From Pseudoalteromonas rubra (GTDB taxonomy: Bacteria > Pseudomonadota > Gammaproteobacteria > Enterobacterales > Alteromonadaceae), in assembly GCF_000967655.1 (NCBI RefSeq), contig NZ_JXYA01000047.1, forward strand, positions 1 through 64,000: DNA of 64,000 bases, read 5' to 3'. Both the position numbers and the translations under genes were made by a program. Below the pieces are notes generated by a model. The model was given only the letters and a program-made list of their open reading frames with translations. It ran no database searches and was not told the DNA's origin. Positions 32,862 through 41,926 of this stretch are shown piece after piece (positions within the stretch are counted from its first letter, which is position 1; every line of letters begins with the position of its first letter).

Positions 32862-34271
32862 ATGCAGCATGCCAGCTCAGAACCGCGCGCTCGTGAGCCG
32901 CTCAAACAATTTTTTTCTCAGGCGTTGTGGAAACAGGCACTGATGGCGCTGCTACTGGCCCTGGTGCCCCTGTTACTGCTCACCCTGTGGTTTATTCAAT
33001 CGGTTGCCTATCAGCAACGAGTAGTACAGGATATTTATGCTAATAATCAGAAGGTTACATCAGAGTTTAATGAGCTGAGAAACGCGCTACAGGCGCTCGA
33101 AAAGGCCCAGCTGAACAATCAGCTGCTACAAAGCGAAAAATTGCAAAAAAGTATCAACGAAAACTGGCAAAAGCGTAAAAATTCGCTCAAAAAACTACTG
33201 ATAAAGCTCGAAAAAAGCGCAGCCGTTGCAAATTGGCAACAGCCCCTGTCACAGCCTCAGGCACCAGACAGTAAAACCTTATCAGCCATGGTCAATGTCC
33301 TGGCCCAAGAGTCACAATCGCTCCAGCTGGCCCTCGATAACACGCTCAACGAAGCGCTGGCGCAACAAAGTAAGATCCGGCAACGCTTTTTAATCGGACT
33401 GAGCATACTGTTACCTGTTTTGATCGGGCTCAGTATCTGGCTGATAAAACGGATCTCCCGCCAGTTGTTTCAGCTGGAGCAGGCCATTGAGGTCGTGGGT
33501 GCCGGTCAGTTTGCCACGCCCATTCAACTGTCCGGCAGTCATGAGTTTACTCAGCTGGGTGTGCGACTCGAGCAGTTACGTAATGAGCTGGCCGCCAGCA
33601 AGCAACAAAAAGAAACCTTTTTGCGCCATGTGTCGCACGAGCTAAAAACCCCGCTAGCCTCAATCAAAGAAGGCACTGAGTTACTGAATACGCCGCATCT
33701 GGGCCAGCTGAACGACAAGCAGCGGCGCGTTACCGGTATTCTGAGCACCTCAGTGACCAAACTCACTCAACTGATTGAAGATCTGCTCACGTTCAGCGCT
33801 GCCAGCCATCCGCATAATCAACAGGCGCGCTGTAGCGCCCAGGCAATCAAAGAGCTGCTTGAAGAGCACTTTGCACAGCGGCTGCAAAGCGCAGGTATCC
33901 AGATTGACTGGCGTTTTGACCCTGCGCTCACTCACTTACCCGAAATGCCAGTCAAACTGGCGCTAACACACCTGCTTGGCAATGCCATTCAGTATACCCA
34001 GAGCCAAATCAGCATAGACCTAACAGACACCCCAGCCCACTGGCAAGTCAATGTCCGCGATGATGGGCCCGGGCTCGACCCGCAAGAAGCCAGGCACCTG
34101 TTTAAGCCCTTTGTTCGAGGCAAACAGCGTAATCAGGTTGCAGGCAGCGGACTGGGGCTGGCCATAGTTGAGGAGTGCGTGACCCAGTTTGGCGGCCAGT
34201 TAGGGTGGCAAAATACCCATCCGGGCTGCGAATTTAGTATAACTTTGCCAAAACAAGGAAAAAGCAAATGA
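32862..34271 (+). CDS. glrK: Sensor histidine kinase GlrK/QseE
   Basis: The 469-residue membrane kinase has a helix at about 24-46, a coiled-coil-rich periplasmic segment, a second helix at about 173-195, HAMP, the phosphoacceptor H-box FLRHVSHELKTPLASIKEG near residue 254, and ATPase motifs LLGNAIQYTQS, DDGPGLDPQEA and GSGLGLAIVEE. Order and spacing with a small lipoprotein and a sigma-54 regulator match the E. coli glrK-qseG-glrR (qseEGF) operon. That system responds to envelope signals and controls glmY and other targets there. The start has a poor Shine-Dalgarno sequence. Confidence 0.9.
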   Translation: MQHASSEPRAREPLKQFFSQALWKQALMALLLALVPLLLLTLWFIQSVAYQQRVVQDIYANNQKVTSEFNELRNALQALEKAQLNNQLLQSEKLQKSINENWQKRKNSLKKLLIKLEKSAAVANWQQPLSQPQAPDSKTLSAMVNVLAQESQSLQLALDNTLNEALAQQSKIRQRFLIGLSILLPVLIGLSIWLIKRISRQLFQLEQAIEVVGAGQFATPIQLSGSHEFTQLGVRLEQLRNELAASKQQKETFLRHVSHELKTPLASIKEGTELLNTPHLGQLNDKQRRVTGILSTSVTKLTQLIEDLLTFSAASHPHNQQARCSAQAIKELLEEHFAQRLQSAGIQIDWRFDPALTHLPEMPVKLALTHLLGNAIQYTQSQISIDLTDTPAHWQVNVRDDGPGLDPQEARHLFKPFVRGKQRNQVAGSGLGLAIVEECVTQFGGQLGWQNTHPGCEFSITLPKQGKSK

Positions 34272-34807
34272 GGATCCCGCTTTTGAGCTTAGTGCTCATT
34301 GTCGTTCTGAGTGGCTGTCAGCTCAGCCCCAATACACACAAAAGTAGCTTTATCGGGCCAAGTAAAACAGTGAGCCCGGACTATGCGTCACTGAACGTTC
34401 TGCTCGAGCGTTATTTGCAAGTTTGCCAGCAGGGTTTGCCGCCACAGCATAACAAATCGGCGCGCTATATTGGTCAGGCCGCCATTGAAACCTTTATGCA
34501 CGACTACTGCAACACCGTGTCGACCACCAGACAGTTACAACTGATCACCGCGCTTGAGCAAAGTCAGCCCTGGCCGGAGCACTACCAGCTGTGGTTTAAC
34601 ACCCTGAAACAACACACTCAGGTGCTGCGGGGGCAAAAAATCCGCCTGCATCGCAGCAATGCCAAACTGAGCCAAATTCAATCACAGCTGAGCCAAACCA
34701 ATCAGGCCCTGATGACCCTCAAACAGGAGCTTGCCGATATTGAGCAACAAAGACTTCAGGACGTGCCCCTGAATGAGTCCCTTCAGACACCCAAGGAGCA
34801 GCAATAA
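34268..34807 (+). CDS. qseG: QseG-like lipoprotein of the GlrK/GlrR system
   Basis: The 179-residue lipoprotein has a lipobox near residue 17 (LIVVLSGC-QLS). The body is helical with a coiled-coil tail (SNAKLSQIQSQLSQTNQALM then LKQELADIEQQ). The start overlaps the kinase stop (ATGA) and the stop overlaps the regulator start (TAATG), so translation is coupled. In E. coli QseG is an outer-membrane lipoprotein that contacts the kinase's periplasmic part. The same role is inferred here from position, size and lipobox. Confidence 0.85.
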   Translation: MRIPLLSLVLIVVLSGCQLSPNTHKSSFIGPSKTVSPDYASLNVLLERYLQVCQQGLPPQHNKSARYIGQAAIETFMHDYCNTVSTTRQLQLITALEQSQPWPEHYQLWFNTLKQHTQVLRGQKIRLHRSNAKLSQIQSQLSQTNQALMTLKQELADIEQQRLQDVPLNESLQTPKEQQ

Positions 34808-36159
34808 TGTCTTACACAGAAATCGAGACCACAGATCCTCAGCCTGCAACGCACAGTACCTCTGTTTTGCTGGTAGACGACGACCCGGCCCTGAGCGAGC
34901 TGCTGGCAATGCGACTGGAAAGTCATGGCTTTCGGGTAACGCTGGCCAGCAGTGGGCATGCGGCACTGCGACAACTGGCAAACACCGCCATCGATTTGGT
35001 GCTGACCGACTTACGCATGGATAACATGGACGGCCTGGCCCTGAATCAAAAGTTACAGGCTAGCTATGCGGGCCTGCCGGTGATCATGATGACCGCACAC
35101 GGCTCTATCCCCGATGCGGTAGATGCCATTCAGCAGGGGATCACGGCATTTATTACTAAGCCTATCGACAGTGACGAGCTGCTGGCGGCAATTAACAAAG
35201 CCCTACCGGAGCAAAGTACGTCACACGCTTCCGAGCCAGATAATTTTCATGGTTTGTATCACCAGAGCGCGAGCATGCGCCAGCTGGTGCAACAAATTAA
35301 AGCCATCGCCCCCAGTCAGGCTAATATTCTGATCCAGGGCGAAAGCGGTACCGGTAAAGAGGTCACCGCGCGGGCTATTCACCGGGCAAGCAGCCATGCC
35401 CAGGGGCCATTTATCGCCATAAACTGTGGTGCCCTGCCCGCACACTTGCTGGAATCCGAATTATTTGGTCATAAAAAAGGCGCGTTTACCGGTGCCATTG
35501 CAGATAAACAGGGACTCATTCAGAGCGCCGATCAGGGCACACTGCTGCTGGATGAGATCGGTGATATGCCGCTCGACTTGCAGGTCAAGCTGCTGCGGGT
35601 TTTGCAGGAAAAAACCGTGCGCCCGATTGGCGGGCATCAGGAGCAAACCGTGAACGTGCGTATTCTCTCGGCCAGCCACAAAAACATTGCGCAGGCGGTC
35701 AGCGAAGGTAAATTCAGAGAAGACCTTTATTATCGGCTTAACGTTGTGCAGTTATCGCTGCCCTCGCTCAAAGAACGTGTTGAAGACATTCCCTTGCTGG
35801 CGAACCTGTTTTTAAGTCAGTTAAGTAAAACACCCAAACGGCTCTCCCCGGATGCCATGACCGCCCTGTTAAGCTATGCCTGGCCCGGCAATATCCGCCA
35901 GTTGCACAATGTGATTGAGTACTGCGTGGCAATGACGCCGGGCAGCCATATTTCTGAGGACAGTGTACTCAATGCCTTGCCGGCGCAGGACGACCGCCAG
36001 GCGTTTATCGGGCTTAATGATGCCAAGCGTCAGTTTGAGCGAGATTACATACTGAAAGTACTGGCGTTATGTCAGAACAATGTGCCGCAAGCCGCTAAGC
36101 TGGCACAAAGAAACCGCTCAGACTTCTATAAGCTGATGAAAAAACACGATATACAATAA
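34807..36159 (+). CDS. glrR: Sigma-54-dependent response regulator GlrR/QseF
   Basis: The product has 450 residues. The receiver domain is at about 18-130 (VLLVDDDPALSE; phosphoacceptor Asp in LVLTDLRMDNMDG). The AAA+ domain is at about 145-375, with Walker A GESGTGKE and the sigma-54 contact loop GAFTGA. A Fis-type helix-turn-helix lies at the C-terminus (NNVPQAAKLAQRNRSDFYKL). It is an NtrC-class activator that needs RpoN. The adjacent EF-hand operon and its palindromes are candidate targets. Confidence 0.93.
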   Translation: MSYTEIETTDPQPATHSTSVLLVDDDPALSELLAMRLESHGFRVTLASSGHAALRQLANTAIDLVLTDLRMDNMDGLALNQKLQASYAGLPVIMMTAHGSIPDAVDAIQQGITAFITKPIDSDELLAAINKALPEQSTSHASEPDNFHGLYHQSASMRQLVQQIKAIAPSQANILIQGESGTGKEVTARAIHRASSHAQGPFIAINCGALPAHLLESELFGHKKGAFTGAIADKQGLIQSADQGTLLLDEIGDMPLDLQVKLLRVLQEKTVRPIGGHQEQTVNVRILSASHKNIAQAVSEGKFREDLYYRLNVVQLSLPSLKERVEDIPLLANLFLSQLSKTPKRLSPDAMTALLSYAWPGNIRQLHNVIEYCVAMTPGSHISEDSVLNALPAQDDRQAFIGLNDAKRQFERDYILKVLALCQNNVPQAAKLAQRNRSDFYKLMKKHDIQ

Positions 36160-36376
36160 TCTCCCCACCGAGCCAACTCATCATGTAGGCCCCCGCTTTT
36201 TAGGGTCCTGCATCACCCAACCTCAGCCCGCAGCTGTCACTTTTATTACAGCACGCCTTGTTCAGTCCACAGAAGTTTGTAATATTAATTCAAAGCCCAT
36301 AAATTGGGCTAATTCGGGGCAAACAGCTCTGTTCACAACTACACTATTATTACAATAAAAACCGAGGTGGTTGCCC

Positions 36377-38332
36377 ATGAGAATGCGTAGAAAGCTGATT
36401 TTAAGCTTTGTAATGACCGTTATCATTCCAATTCTTGCTATATCCATCATGAGTATCTCGCGCACCAAACAAGAGTCACTGGACCGATTCTTAGAAACAT
36501 CGGTCAACGAGATCCGACAAATAGAAAACGCCTTTATCATCTTTTTTGACCAGATGAAGAGCAATGCCCGATTCTTAGCACAAAGCAAAACCGTGCAATC
36601 CGTAGGCAAAGACACCACCACTTATTTTGGCGCAGAGAAAATGATGACGCCAGAAGCCTCCGGGGCAGCAGAGGCCGCCATTTTTGATCTGTACACCACC
36701 TTTGGCAAAACCCATCCGGAGCTGTTGTTTGTGTACCTGGGCACCCGCGACGGCGGCTTTATCCAGTACCCGGCCGAGCCACTTGGCAACTACGACCCCC
36801 GCAAGCGGCCCTGGTATCAGCAAGTGAGCGCCAAGCCATCTGAGGTGGTGATCACTGAGCCCTATAAAGGGGTTACCGGACAGGCCATGGTCTCTGTGGC
36901 CACCGGGATCCTGAAAAACGGCGACCTGCTGGGTGTTCAATCATTAGACGTGACCTTATCGACCCTTACCGACATTGTTAGCAACATCAAACTGGGCAAT
37001 ACCGGCTATTTATTGCTGCTCGACAATCAGGGCACCGTGCTGGCCGATCCCAAAAATGCCGATAACAACTTCAAAAATATCCGCGACCTGAGCGACGCCC
37101 GATATAAAGCAATCCGCAACGCGGGGAATGCGCCTTTTATTACGCTGGAGCACCAGGACAAAATGTTCAACGCCAAGTTTTATCGCTCTGACGAACTCGG
37201 CTGGACCTTTATTGCCATTATTGAAGAAGACGAGATCCTCACTTCGTCTTACAACATGACTTACAGCATCAGTATTATCGCAGTGGTAATGCTGGCGCTG
37301 TTTGTCGTCATTGCTATTGTACTGGCCAACAAAATTGTCTACCCCATTGAAATGGTCTCGGACGGCCTCAAAGAAATTGCCCAGGGTGAGGGCAACTTAT
37401 CAAAACGGCTACAGGTGATAGGCAATGACGAGATCAGTGAACTGGCAACCTGGTTTAATCAATTTTTAAATTCAATAAATGCGCTGGTCAAAGACATTCA
37501 GGGCAATGCCCGCACACTCAACAGTGAAGCCCATAATTCGCAGTCGCGGATCAATGATATCCGCAACCAATGCCGCCATCAGGAAAAAACCTCGCAAACC
37601 GCCACAGATACCACGCAGTCGATGGCCAGCATGGCCATGACGGTGAGCGACAACTGTGGCGATGCACTCAACGAAATATCCATCACAGAGCAGCACACTG
37701 AGACCGGCAATAAGATGATCCAAAACACAGTGACGCAGGTCGCCAAGCTCAACGACTCTTTGGGCGACTCAGCAACCGCCATGAGCAAGCTCGAAAACGA
37801 AAGTAACAACATCACCAATATTCTGGAAGTGATCCGTACCATTGCCGAGCAGACCAACCTGCTGGCGCTGAACGCCGCCATTGAGGCCGCCCGCGCTGGC
37901 GAACAAGGTCGCGGTTTCGCCGTGGTGGCAGACGAAGTGCGAACACTGGCACAGCGCTCTCACGATGCAACTCAGGATATCGAACAGGTACTGACAAAAC
38001 TGATAGAGCAGACTCGCAGCGTGTCTGAGCGCATGACCGCCAGTGTCGATGAATCCAAACAGGCCATTGAGCAATCGGAGCTGGCACATCAGGCATTCGA
38101 CGACATCGCCAGCTCGGTCTCTCGTGTGAAAAACATCATTGCTGACATTTCCCGCCAGGCAAACGCTCAGGGTGAAGCCGCCGAAGAAACCCAGTCTCGC
38201 ATTCAGGGCGTCAGCCAGTCAGTTCAACAAGTGGGGGATTCTGCCGATGCGTTGCACGCCGGCGCAACCCAATTAGTTGAGCTGGCCAATAACCTTGACC
38301 AACTGGTGGACAGGTTTGATGTTGATGACTGA
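36377..38332 (+). CDS. Methyl-accepting chemotaxis protein with dCache sensor domain
   Basis: The ATG at 36377 is chosen over an upstream TTG because GAGGTGG precedes it; this gives 651 residues. The first helix is at about 8-28. The periplasmic dCache-type sensor follows (YDPRKRPWYQQVSAKPSEVVITEPYK is the family's characteristic ligand-domain segment), then a second helix at about 297-318, HAMP, and the cytoplasmic hairpin (EQTNLLALNAAIEAARAGEQ then GRGFAVVADEVRTLAQRS). Such Cache receptors usually bind amino acids, amines or organic acids. Ligand is unknown. Confidence 0.95.
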   Translation: MRMRRKLILSFVMTVIIPILAISIMSISRTKQESLDRFLETSVNEIRQIENAFIIFFDQMKSNARFLAQSKTVQSVGKDTTTYFGAEKMMTPEASGAAEAAIFDLYTTFGKTHPELLFVYLGTRDGGFIQYPAEPLGNYDPRKRPWYQQVSAKPSEVVITEPYKGVTGQAMVSVATGILKNGDLLGVQSLDVTLSTLTDIVSNIKLGNTGYLLLLDNQGTVLADPKNADNNFKNIRDLSDARYKAIRNAGNAPFITLEHQDKMFNAKFYRSDELGWTFIAIIEEDEILTSSYNMTYSISIIAVVMLALFVVIAIVLANKIVYPIEMVSDGLKEIAQGEGNLSKRLQVIGNDEISELATWFNQFLNSINALVKDIQGNARTLNSEAHNSQSRINDIRNQCRHQEKTSQTATDTTQSMASMAMTVSDNCGDALNEISITEQHTETGNKMIQNTVTQVAKLNDSLGDSATAMSKLENESNNITNILEVIRTIAEQTNLLALNAAIEAARAGEQGRGFAVVADEVRTLAQRSHDATQDIEQVLTKLIEQTRSVSERMTASVDESKQAIEQSELAHQAFDDIASSVSRVKNIIADISRQANAQGEAAEETQSRIQGVSQSVQQVGDSADALHAGATQLVELANNLDQLVDRFDVDD

Positions 38333-38738
38333 GCTTGAGATATTAAGTACCCCACCCGCAGCGACTGAGTTCAGCGCGCTGCGCGAAAGTGTTGGCTGGC
38401 AAAACCCAACCCATGAACAAGTCACAGCCAGCATTGCGGCCTCACTGTACTGGGTGCAATGTCGTAAAGAGCAACAACTGGTGGCCTGTGGCCGGGTGGT
38501 CGGCGATGGGCAAATGTACTTTTACATCCAGGACGTCATAGTGCATCCGGATCATCAGGGTTGTGGCCTGGGTCATGTGATTATGGATAGCATTGAGCAA
38601 TACTTATCGGCACATTGCCACAGCGGCGCAACCGCGGCATTGCTGGCAGCACAGGGCAAAGAGGCCTTCTACCTACGCTACGGCTACGCATTGCGCAACG
38701 GCGAAACGCTGGGACTGGGAATGTGTAAGTTTTACTGA
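38319..38738 (+). CDS. GNAT acetyltransferase
   Basis: The start at the ATG at 38319 (MLMTELEILSTPP) overlaps the chemoreceptor gene by 14 bp and has GGTGGA eight bases upstream. The product is about 139 residues. The acetyl-CoA loop is IVHPDHQGCGLGHVIMDSIE at about 70-89, followed by the usual C-terminal strand with FYLRYGYALRNGE. It is a single-domain GNAT of the general type; substrate is unknown. Overlap with the receptor gene suggests co-transcription. Confidence 0.88.
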   Translation: MLMTELEILSTPPAATEFSALRESVGWQNPTHEQVTASIAASLYWVQCRKEQQLVACGRVVGDGQMYFYIQDVIVHPDHQGCGLGHVIMDSIEQYLSAHCHSGATAALLAAQGKEAFYLRYGYALRNGETLGLGMCKFY

Positions 38739-38775
38739 TTTACCCGCCTGCTCATCACTAAAATAGGCAAGCCCA

Positions 38776-39948
38776 TTATTCGCTTGTCGAGACGTTCTCA
38801 CGCCTATACTCCCCCGGTGTCAGGCCCGTTTCTTTCTTAAATGCTTTATAAAATGAAGAGCGGGCATTAAACCCAACCTCAAGTGCGATATGCAATACTG
38901 AGTCTTGGCTGGTCAGCAGGCGCGCTTTCGAGGCTTCAATGCGCCAGTGATTGACAAAATCAAAAAAGTTCATTCGCAGTGTTTCGTTTAACACCTGAGA
39001 AAGGTAGTTAGGAGAGACACCGCTTACTTGCGAAAGTTTTTGCAGTGTCAGATCGGCATCCAGATAGAGCTGGTTATCTTGCATGGCGTGCGTGATTTTG
39101 TTGACTATCCGGGCAGACTGGGACTCATCCAGCGCTGATTTGTGATATTTACTGCCAGTGCCTTCACTTAACGCCCCCTGCTTGCTCACCGCATAATCCG
39201 CTTCAGGCGCAAGTAATGGCGAGGTTTGCTGCATGGCAAAAAAAGTGATGCTCCAGATCAGTATCAGTGCAATGAGCATTTCGCTGCCCAGCGTTAGTAT
39301 GGTATGTCCCAGCAAGCTGGACAAAAAAGCCGAGCTCAGTGCCAACACCCAGATACACATGGCGATAAAAACGAGCCTTTTTGCAGCAAATATTCTGGGG
39401 TCGTCAAGATTGGAATAACGTTCTTTTAGTGCCGCTCTGAAAGCCAGCAGCCGCTTTGCTATCATCAGCAGGGTTAGCCCACACTCGAACAACCACAAGC
39501 ACATCAGCACCAGCATAGCACCGGCCAGTATTACAGCGTATAGCCCGCCTGGCACCTCATCTGTGACAAACAATGCCCGGTGTTGCTGCATCGGTAATAA
39601 AGCCATCAAACAAGATACTGCCAGTGCAGGCCATATTAAAACGAATTGCTTTAATGTCGCTTTGCTCAGGGTCCAGTGTGTTTGTGCTGTCAGCCCCTCA
39701 ATGTACAAGCGCAACGCAGGACACAGTACAAACAGCATGGGAAACCCAACCACAGTATAAACCTGATACCAGTCGGGGAATGCAACGGGCACGATTGCAT
39801 TGAGCGCCAGTACGCCACAGGCAATGAGAAACAACGCCAGCGGCAATCGATACGCACGCGTTGCACGGTTGATCAGCAACACCGGAACACTCATTACCAC
39901 TTGCCCAAGCAGCATTGCCGTGAGCACCATCACAATAGATTCAGCCAC
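38776..39948 (-). CDS. AraC-family regulator with membrane-helix N-terminal domain
   Basis: The 390-residue product has about six to seven hydrophobic helices in the first 240 residues (VVMSVPVLLINR; LPLALFLIACGVLALNAIV; FVLIWPALAVSCLMALL; AVILAGAMLVLMCLWLF). A C-terminal AraC/XylS double helix-turn-helix follows (LQKLSQVSGVSPNYLSQVLN, then ALEVGFNARSSFYKAFKKET and GLTPGEYRR). It is probably a membrane-embedded sensor-regulator. It diverges from the small membrane protein gene 198 bp away, a likely target. Confidence 0.9.
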   Translation of the reverse strand: MAESIVMVLTAMLLGQVVMSVPVLLINRATRAYRLPLALFLIACGVLALNAIVPVAFPDWYQVYTVVGFPMLFVLCPALRLYIEGLTAQTHWTLSKATLKQFVLIWPALAVSCLMALLPMQQHRALFVTDEVPGGLYAVILAGAMLVLMCLWLFECGLTLLMIAKRLLAFRAALKERYSNLDDPRIFAAKRLVFIAMCIWVLALSSAFLSSLLGHTILTLGSEMLIALILIWSITFFAMQQTSPLLAPEADYAVSKQGALSEGTGSKYHKSALDESQSARIVNKITHAMQDNQLYLDADLTLQKLSQVSGVSPNYLSQVLNETLRMNFFDFVNHWRIEASKARLLTSQDSVLHIALEVGFNARSSFYKAFKKETGLTPGEYRRENVSTSE

Positions 39949-40146
39949 TTCTCTCCCCTGACACTCAATATAAAGTCATTCCTAGTTATTTGTTTTGTTT
40001 GCTTTTAATTTTTTCTTTGTCGCAAAACTGTCCGAGCCTTTACGCCAGGACGACACCTTCATTCAGCGCGGCTAGTCTGAGTGCAGCCCTGATACATCAG
40101 GGCAAACACCGTGACATGGACCCCAATATGACTTAAGGAACCACGT

Positions 40147-40602
40147 ATGACAATCTCAATGACAACCGCTGACACATCACAGGATGCCCATATTCGCCGC
40201 AAACTTGCCACACTGTGGCTGCTGGTCATGCTGAATATGGTTTATGCCGATATTCTGGCCTTTGTCTCGGCCTTTATTACACCCGGCGTTATCGATACGC
40301 TGATGAGTGGATATTCCGGCTCTGTTAAGCTATCTCAGCCACTGCTACTGGTCTCGGCTTTGCTAATCGAAGTGCCGATTATGATGATCCTCTTTTCTCA
40401 ATTTCTCGGCTACCAGCTAAACCGCGTCTGTAATCTTGTCGCTGTCCAGTTGACCTTTGTGTTTGTACTGAGTGGTGTAGAAACAGATCCGTTTTATCTG
40501 TTTCTGGCCGCCATTCAGCTTAGCTTATTGTTGGCCATTGCCTGGACAACCCTCCGATGGCGCGCGCCGGCTACATTGCCCCAGGGAAGCACCATAAGTT
40601 AG
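40147..40602 (+). CDS. Small four-helix membrane protein (DUF6326-like)
   Basis: The 151-residue protein has four predicted helices (LWLLVMLNMVYADILAFVSAF; PLLLVSALLIEVPIMMILF; LVAVQLTFVFVLSG; LFLAAIQLSLLLAIAWTTL). It resembles from memory the DUF6326 family, whose function is unknown. It has AAGGA upstream of the ATG and lies 198 bp from the divergent AraC-type regulator, the arrangement expected for a regulated target. Confidence 0.75.
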   Translation: MTISMTTADTSQDAHIRRKLATLWLLVMLNMVYADILAFVSAFITPGVIDTLMSGYSGSVKLSQPLLLVSALLIEVPIMMILFSQFLGYQLNRVCNLVAVQLTFVFVLSGVETDPFYLFLAAIQLSLLLAIAWTTLRWRAPATLPQGSTIS

Positions 40603-40675
40603 CTCAGAGCACGCCCAACGCACTCAGGGATAAAGTAACACGCAGACTCTAAAATACTCAGAAGGAAACAGACAC

Positions 40676-41665
40676 ATGAAAAACGCCTCTTTAACAGCCC
40701 TCGCACTGCTTATTTGCAGCACCACAGCCTCTGCCAGTATGGAGCGCAGTCTTGCCGCATTCGAAAAAGGGGATCTGCGCCTGGCGCACACGCTGCTGAT
40801 ACAGCAACACACCACTGACTATCAAAAGCCGTTGCTTCTGGCCCGCATTGCGCTAAAAAAAGATCAGGACGAAGCCGCGCTGCAACACATAGAAAATGCA
40901 CTCGCTCAGCACCCCAACAATCCCGAGCTCTATTTTGCCCATGTTGAAGTAGTCGCCAAAATCGCTGAGCAGGCAAGTATTTTCAGCGTCTCCGGTTATA
41001 TTAAAAAGCTCAAAGCCTCGTTTATCAAAGCCGTGGAACTGGCCCCGGACAATGCTGAGTATCGCACTGCGCTTATCAAGTTTTACATTAATGCCCCAGC
41101 CATGTTTGGTGGCGATAAGCAGGCCGCTCTGGCACATATTAAAGAGTTAGAAAAGACCGCACCCTTTGAAGCCTTCCTGACCCGCTTGCACCTCGCTGGC
41201 ATGTCAGATCAAAGCGAAGAGTTCGCCCGCTTAATTGCCATTGGCCAGCAGAGCTTTGACACTGATCCACGCTTCTTTTATACCCTGGGCCAGGTATATC
41301 GCGAACGCGAGCAAAACGAACAAGCCTTGATTGAATTGCGCAAAGCCGCAACCCTGAAAACAACCCACACGCAGCAGGAAAAGGCCAAGTACCAGGCATT
41401 GGTCCTTATCGGACTGCTTAGCAAAGAATTAGGCAAGTATCACAGCGAAGGTGAGGCAGCACTGCGCCAGTATCTTGAAGAGGCGGTCTACTACTACGAT
41501 TTACCCGACAAAAGCCAGGTCAAATTCAGGCTGGCCGAGTTAGCCATAGACAGCAGCAAAACCGCGATGGCAAAACAATTATTGAACGAAGTCCTGACAG
41601 AAACACTAAGTAACCAGCTACAGAAAAAAGCCCGCTCTGCGCTGAAAAAACTAGCCAGAGCCTGA
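40676..41665 (+). CDS. Periplasmic TPR-repeat protein
   Basis: The 329-residue product has a signal peptide (MKNASLTALALLICSTTASA-SME). Several tetratricopeptide-like helix pairs follow: DEAALQHIENALAQHPNNPE; ASFIKAVELAPDNAEYRTAL; RFFYTLGQVYREREQNEQAL. TPRs mediate protein contacts; no catalytic domain is present. It sits 73 bp after the small membrane protein gene, with a good AGAAGGA site, and could share its promoter. Confidence 0.88.
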   Translation: MKNASLTALALLICSTTASASMERSLAAFEKGDLRLAHTLLIQQHTTDYQKPLLLARIALKKDQDEAALQHIENALAQHPNNPELYFAHVEVVAKIAEQASIFSVSGYIKKLKASFIKAVELAPDNAEYRTALIKFYINAPAMFGGDKQAALAHIKELEKTAPFEAFLTRLHLAGMSDQSEEFARLIAIGQQSFDTDPRFFYTLGQVYREREQNEQALIELRKAATLKTTHTQQEKAKYQALVLIGLLSKELGKYHSEGEAALRQYLEEAVYYYDLPDKSQVKFRLAELAIDSSKTAMAKQLLNEVLTETLSNQLQKKARSALKKLARA

Positions 41666-41926
41666 TCCTTGTTGCCACAGACGGGGTTGTCAGGCTCCCT
41701 GTTTGTGGTTGATTGGCTGGCAAAGTAATTTATCTGTGACCCTTCTTCCAACTCATTCATATCTTATGTCAGAGATGCAAGTTTGTTATGCGCCAATATG
41801 AGTCGGTAAATTTTACACACTCTGTAAATCTCTCCTACATTGAAGTGAATATACCCGGTTTTCATGGCCCTCAAAGCGGAATGAAAATTGAATAGTGTCT
41901 ATCTGTCTCTCAATTAAGGAGTATTC

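Noticed and set aside
36294..36310. AGCCCA-TAAAT-TGGGCT dyad before the chemoreceptor gene as an operator
   Set aside because: A single short dyad with no second copy and no neighbouring regulator; could be chance.
41658..41697. Inverted pair GAGCCTGA/TCAGGCTC at the end of the TPR gene as a terminator
   Set aside because: The loop is 24 nt long, the arm overlaps the coding end and no U-run follows; support is too weak.
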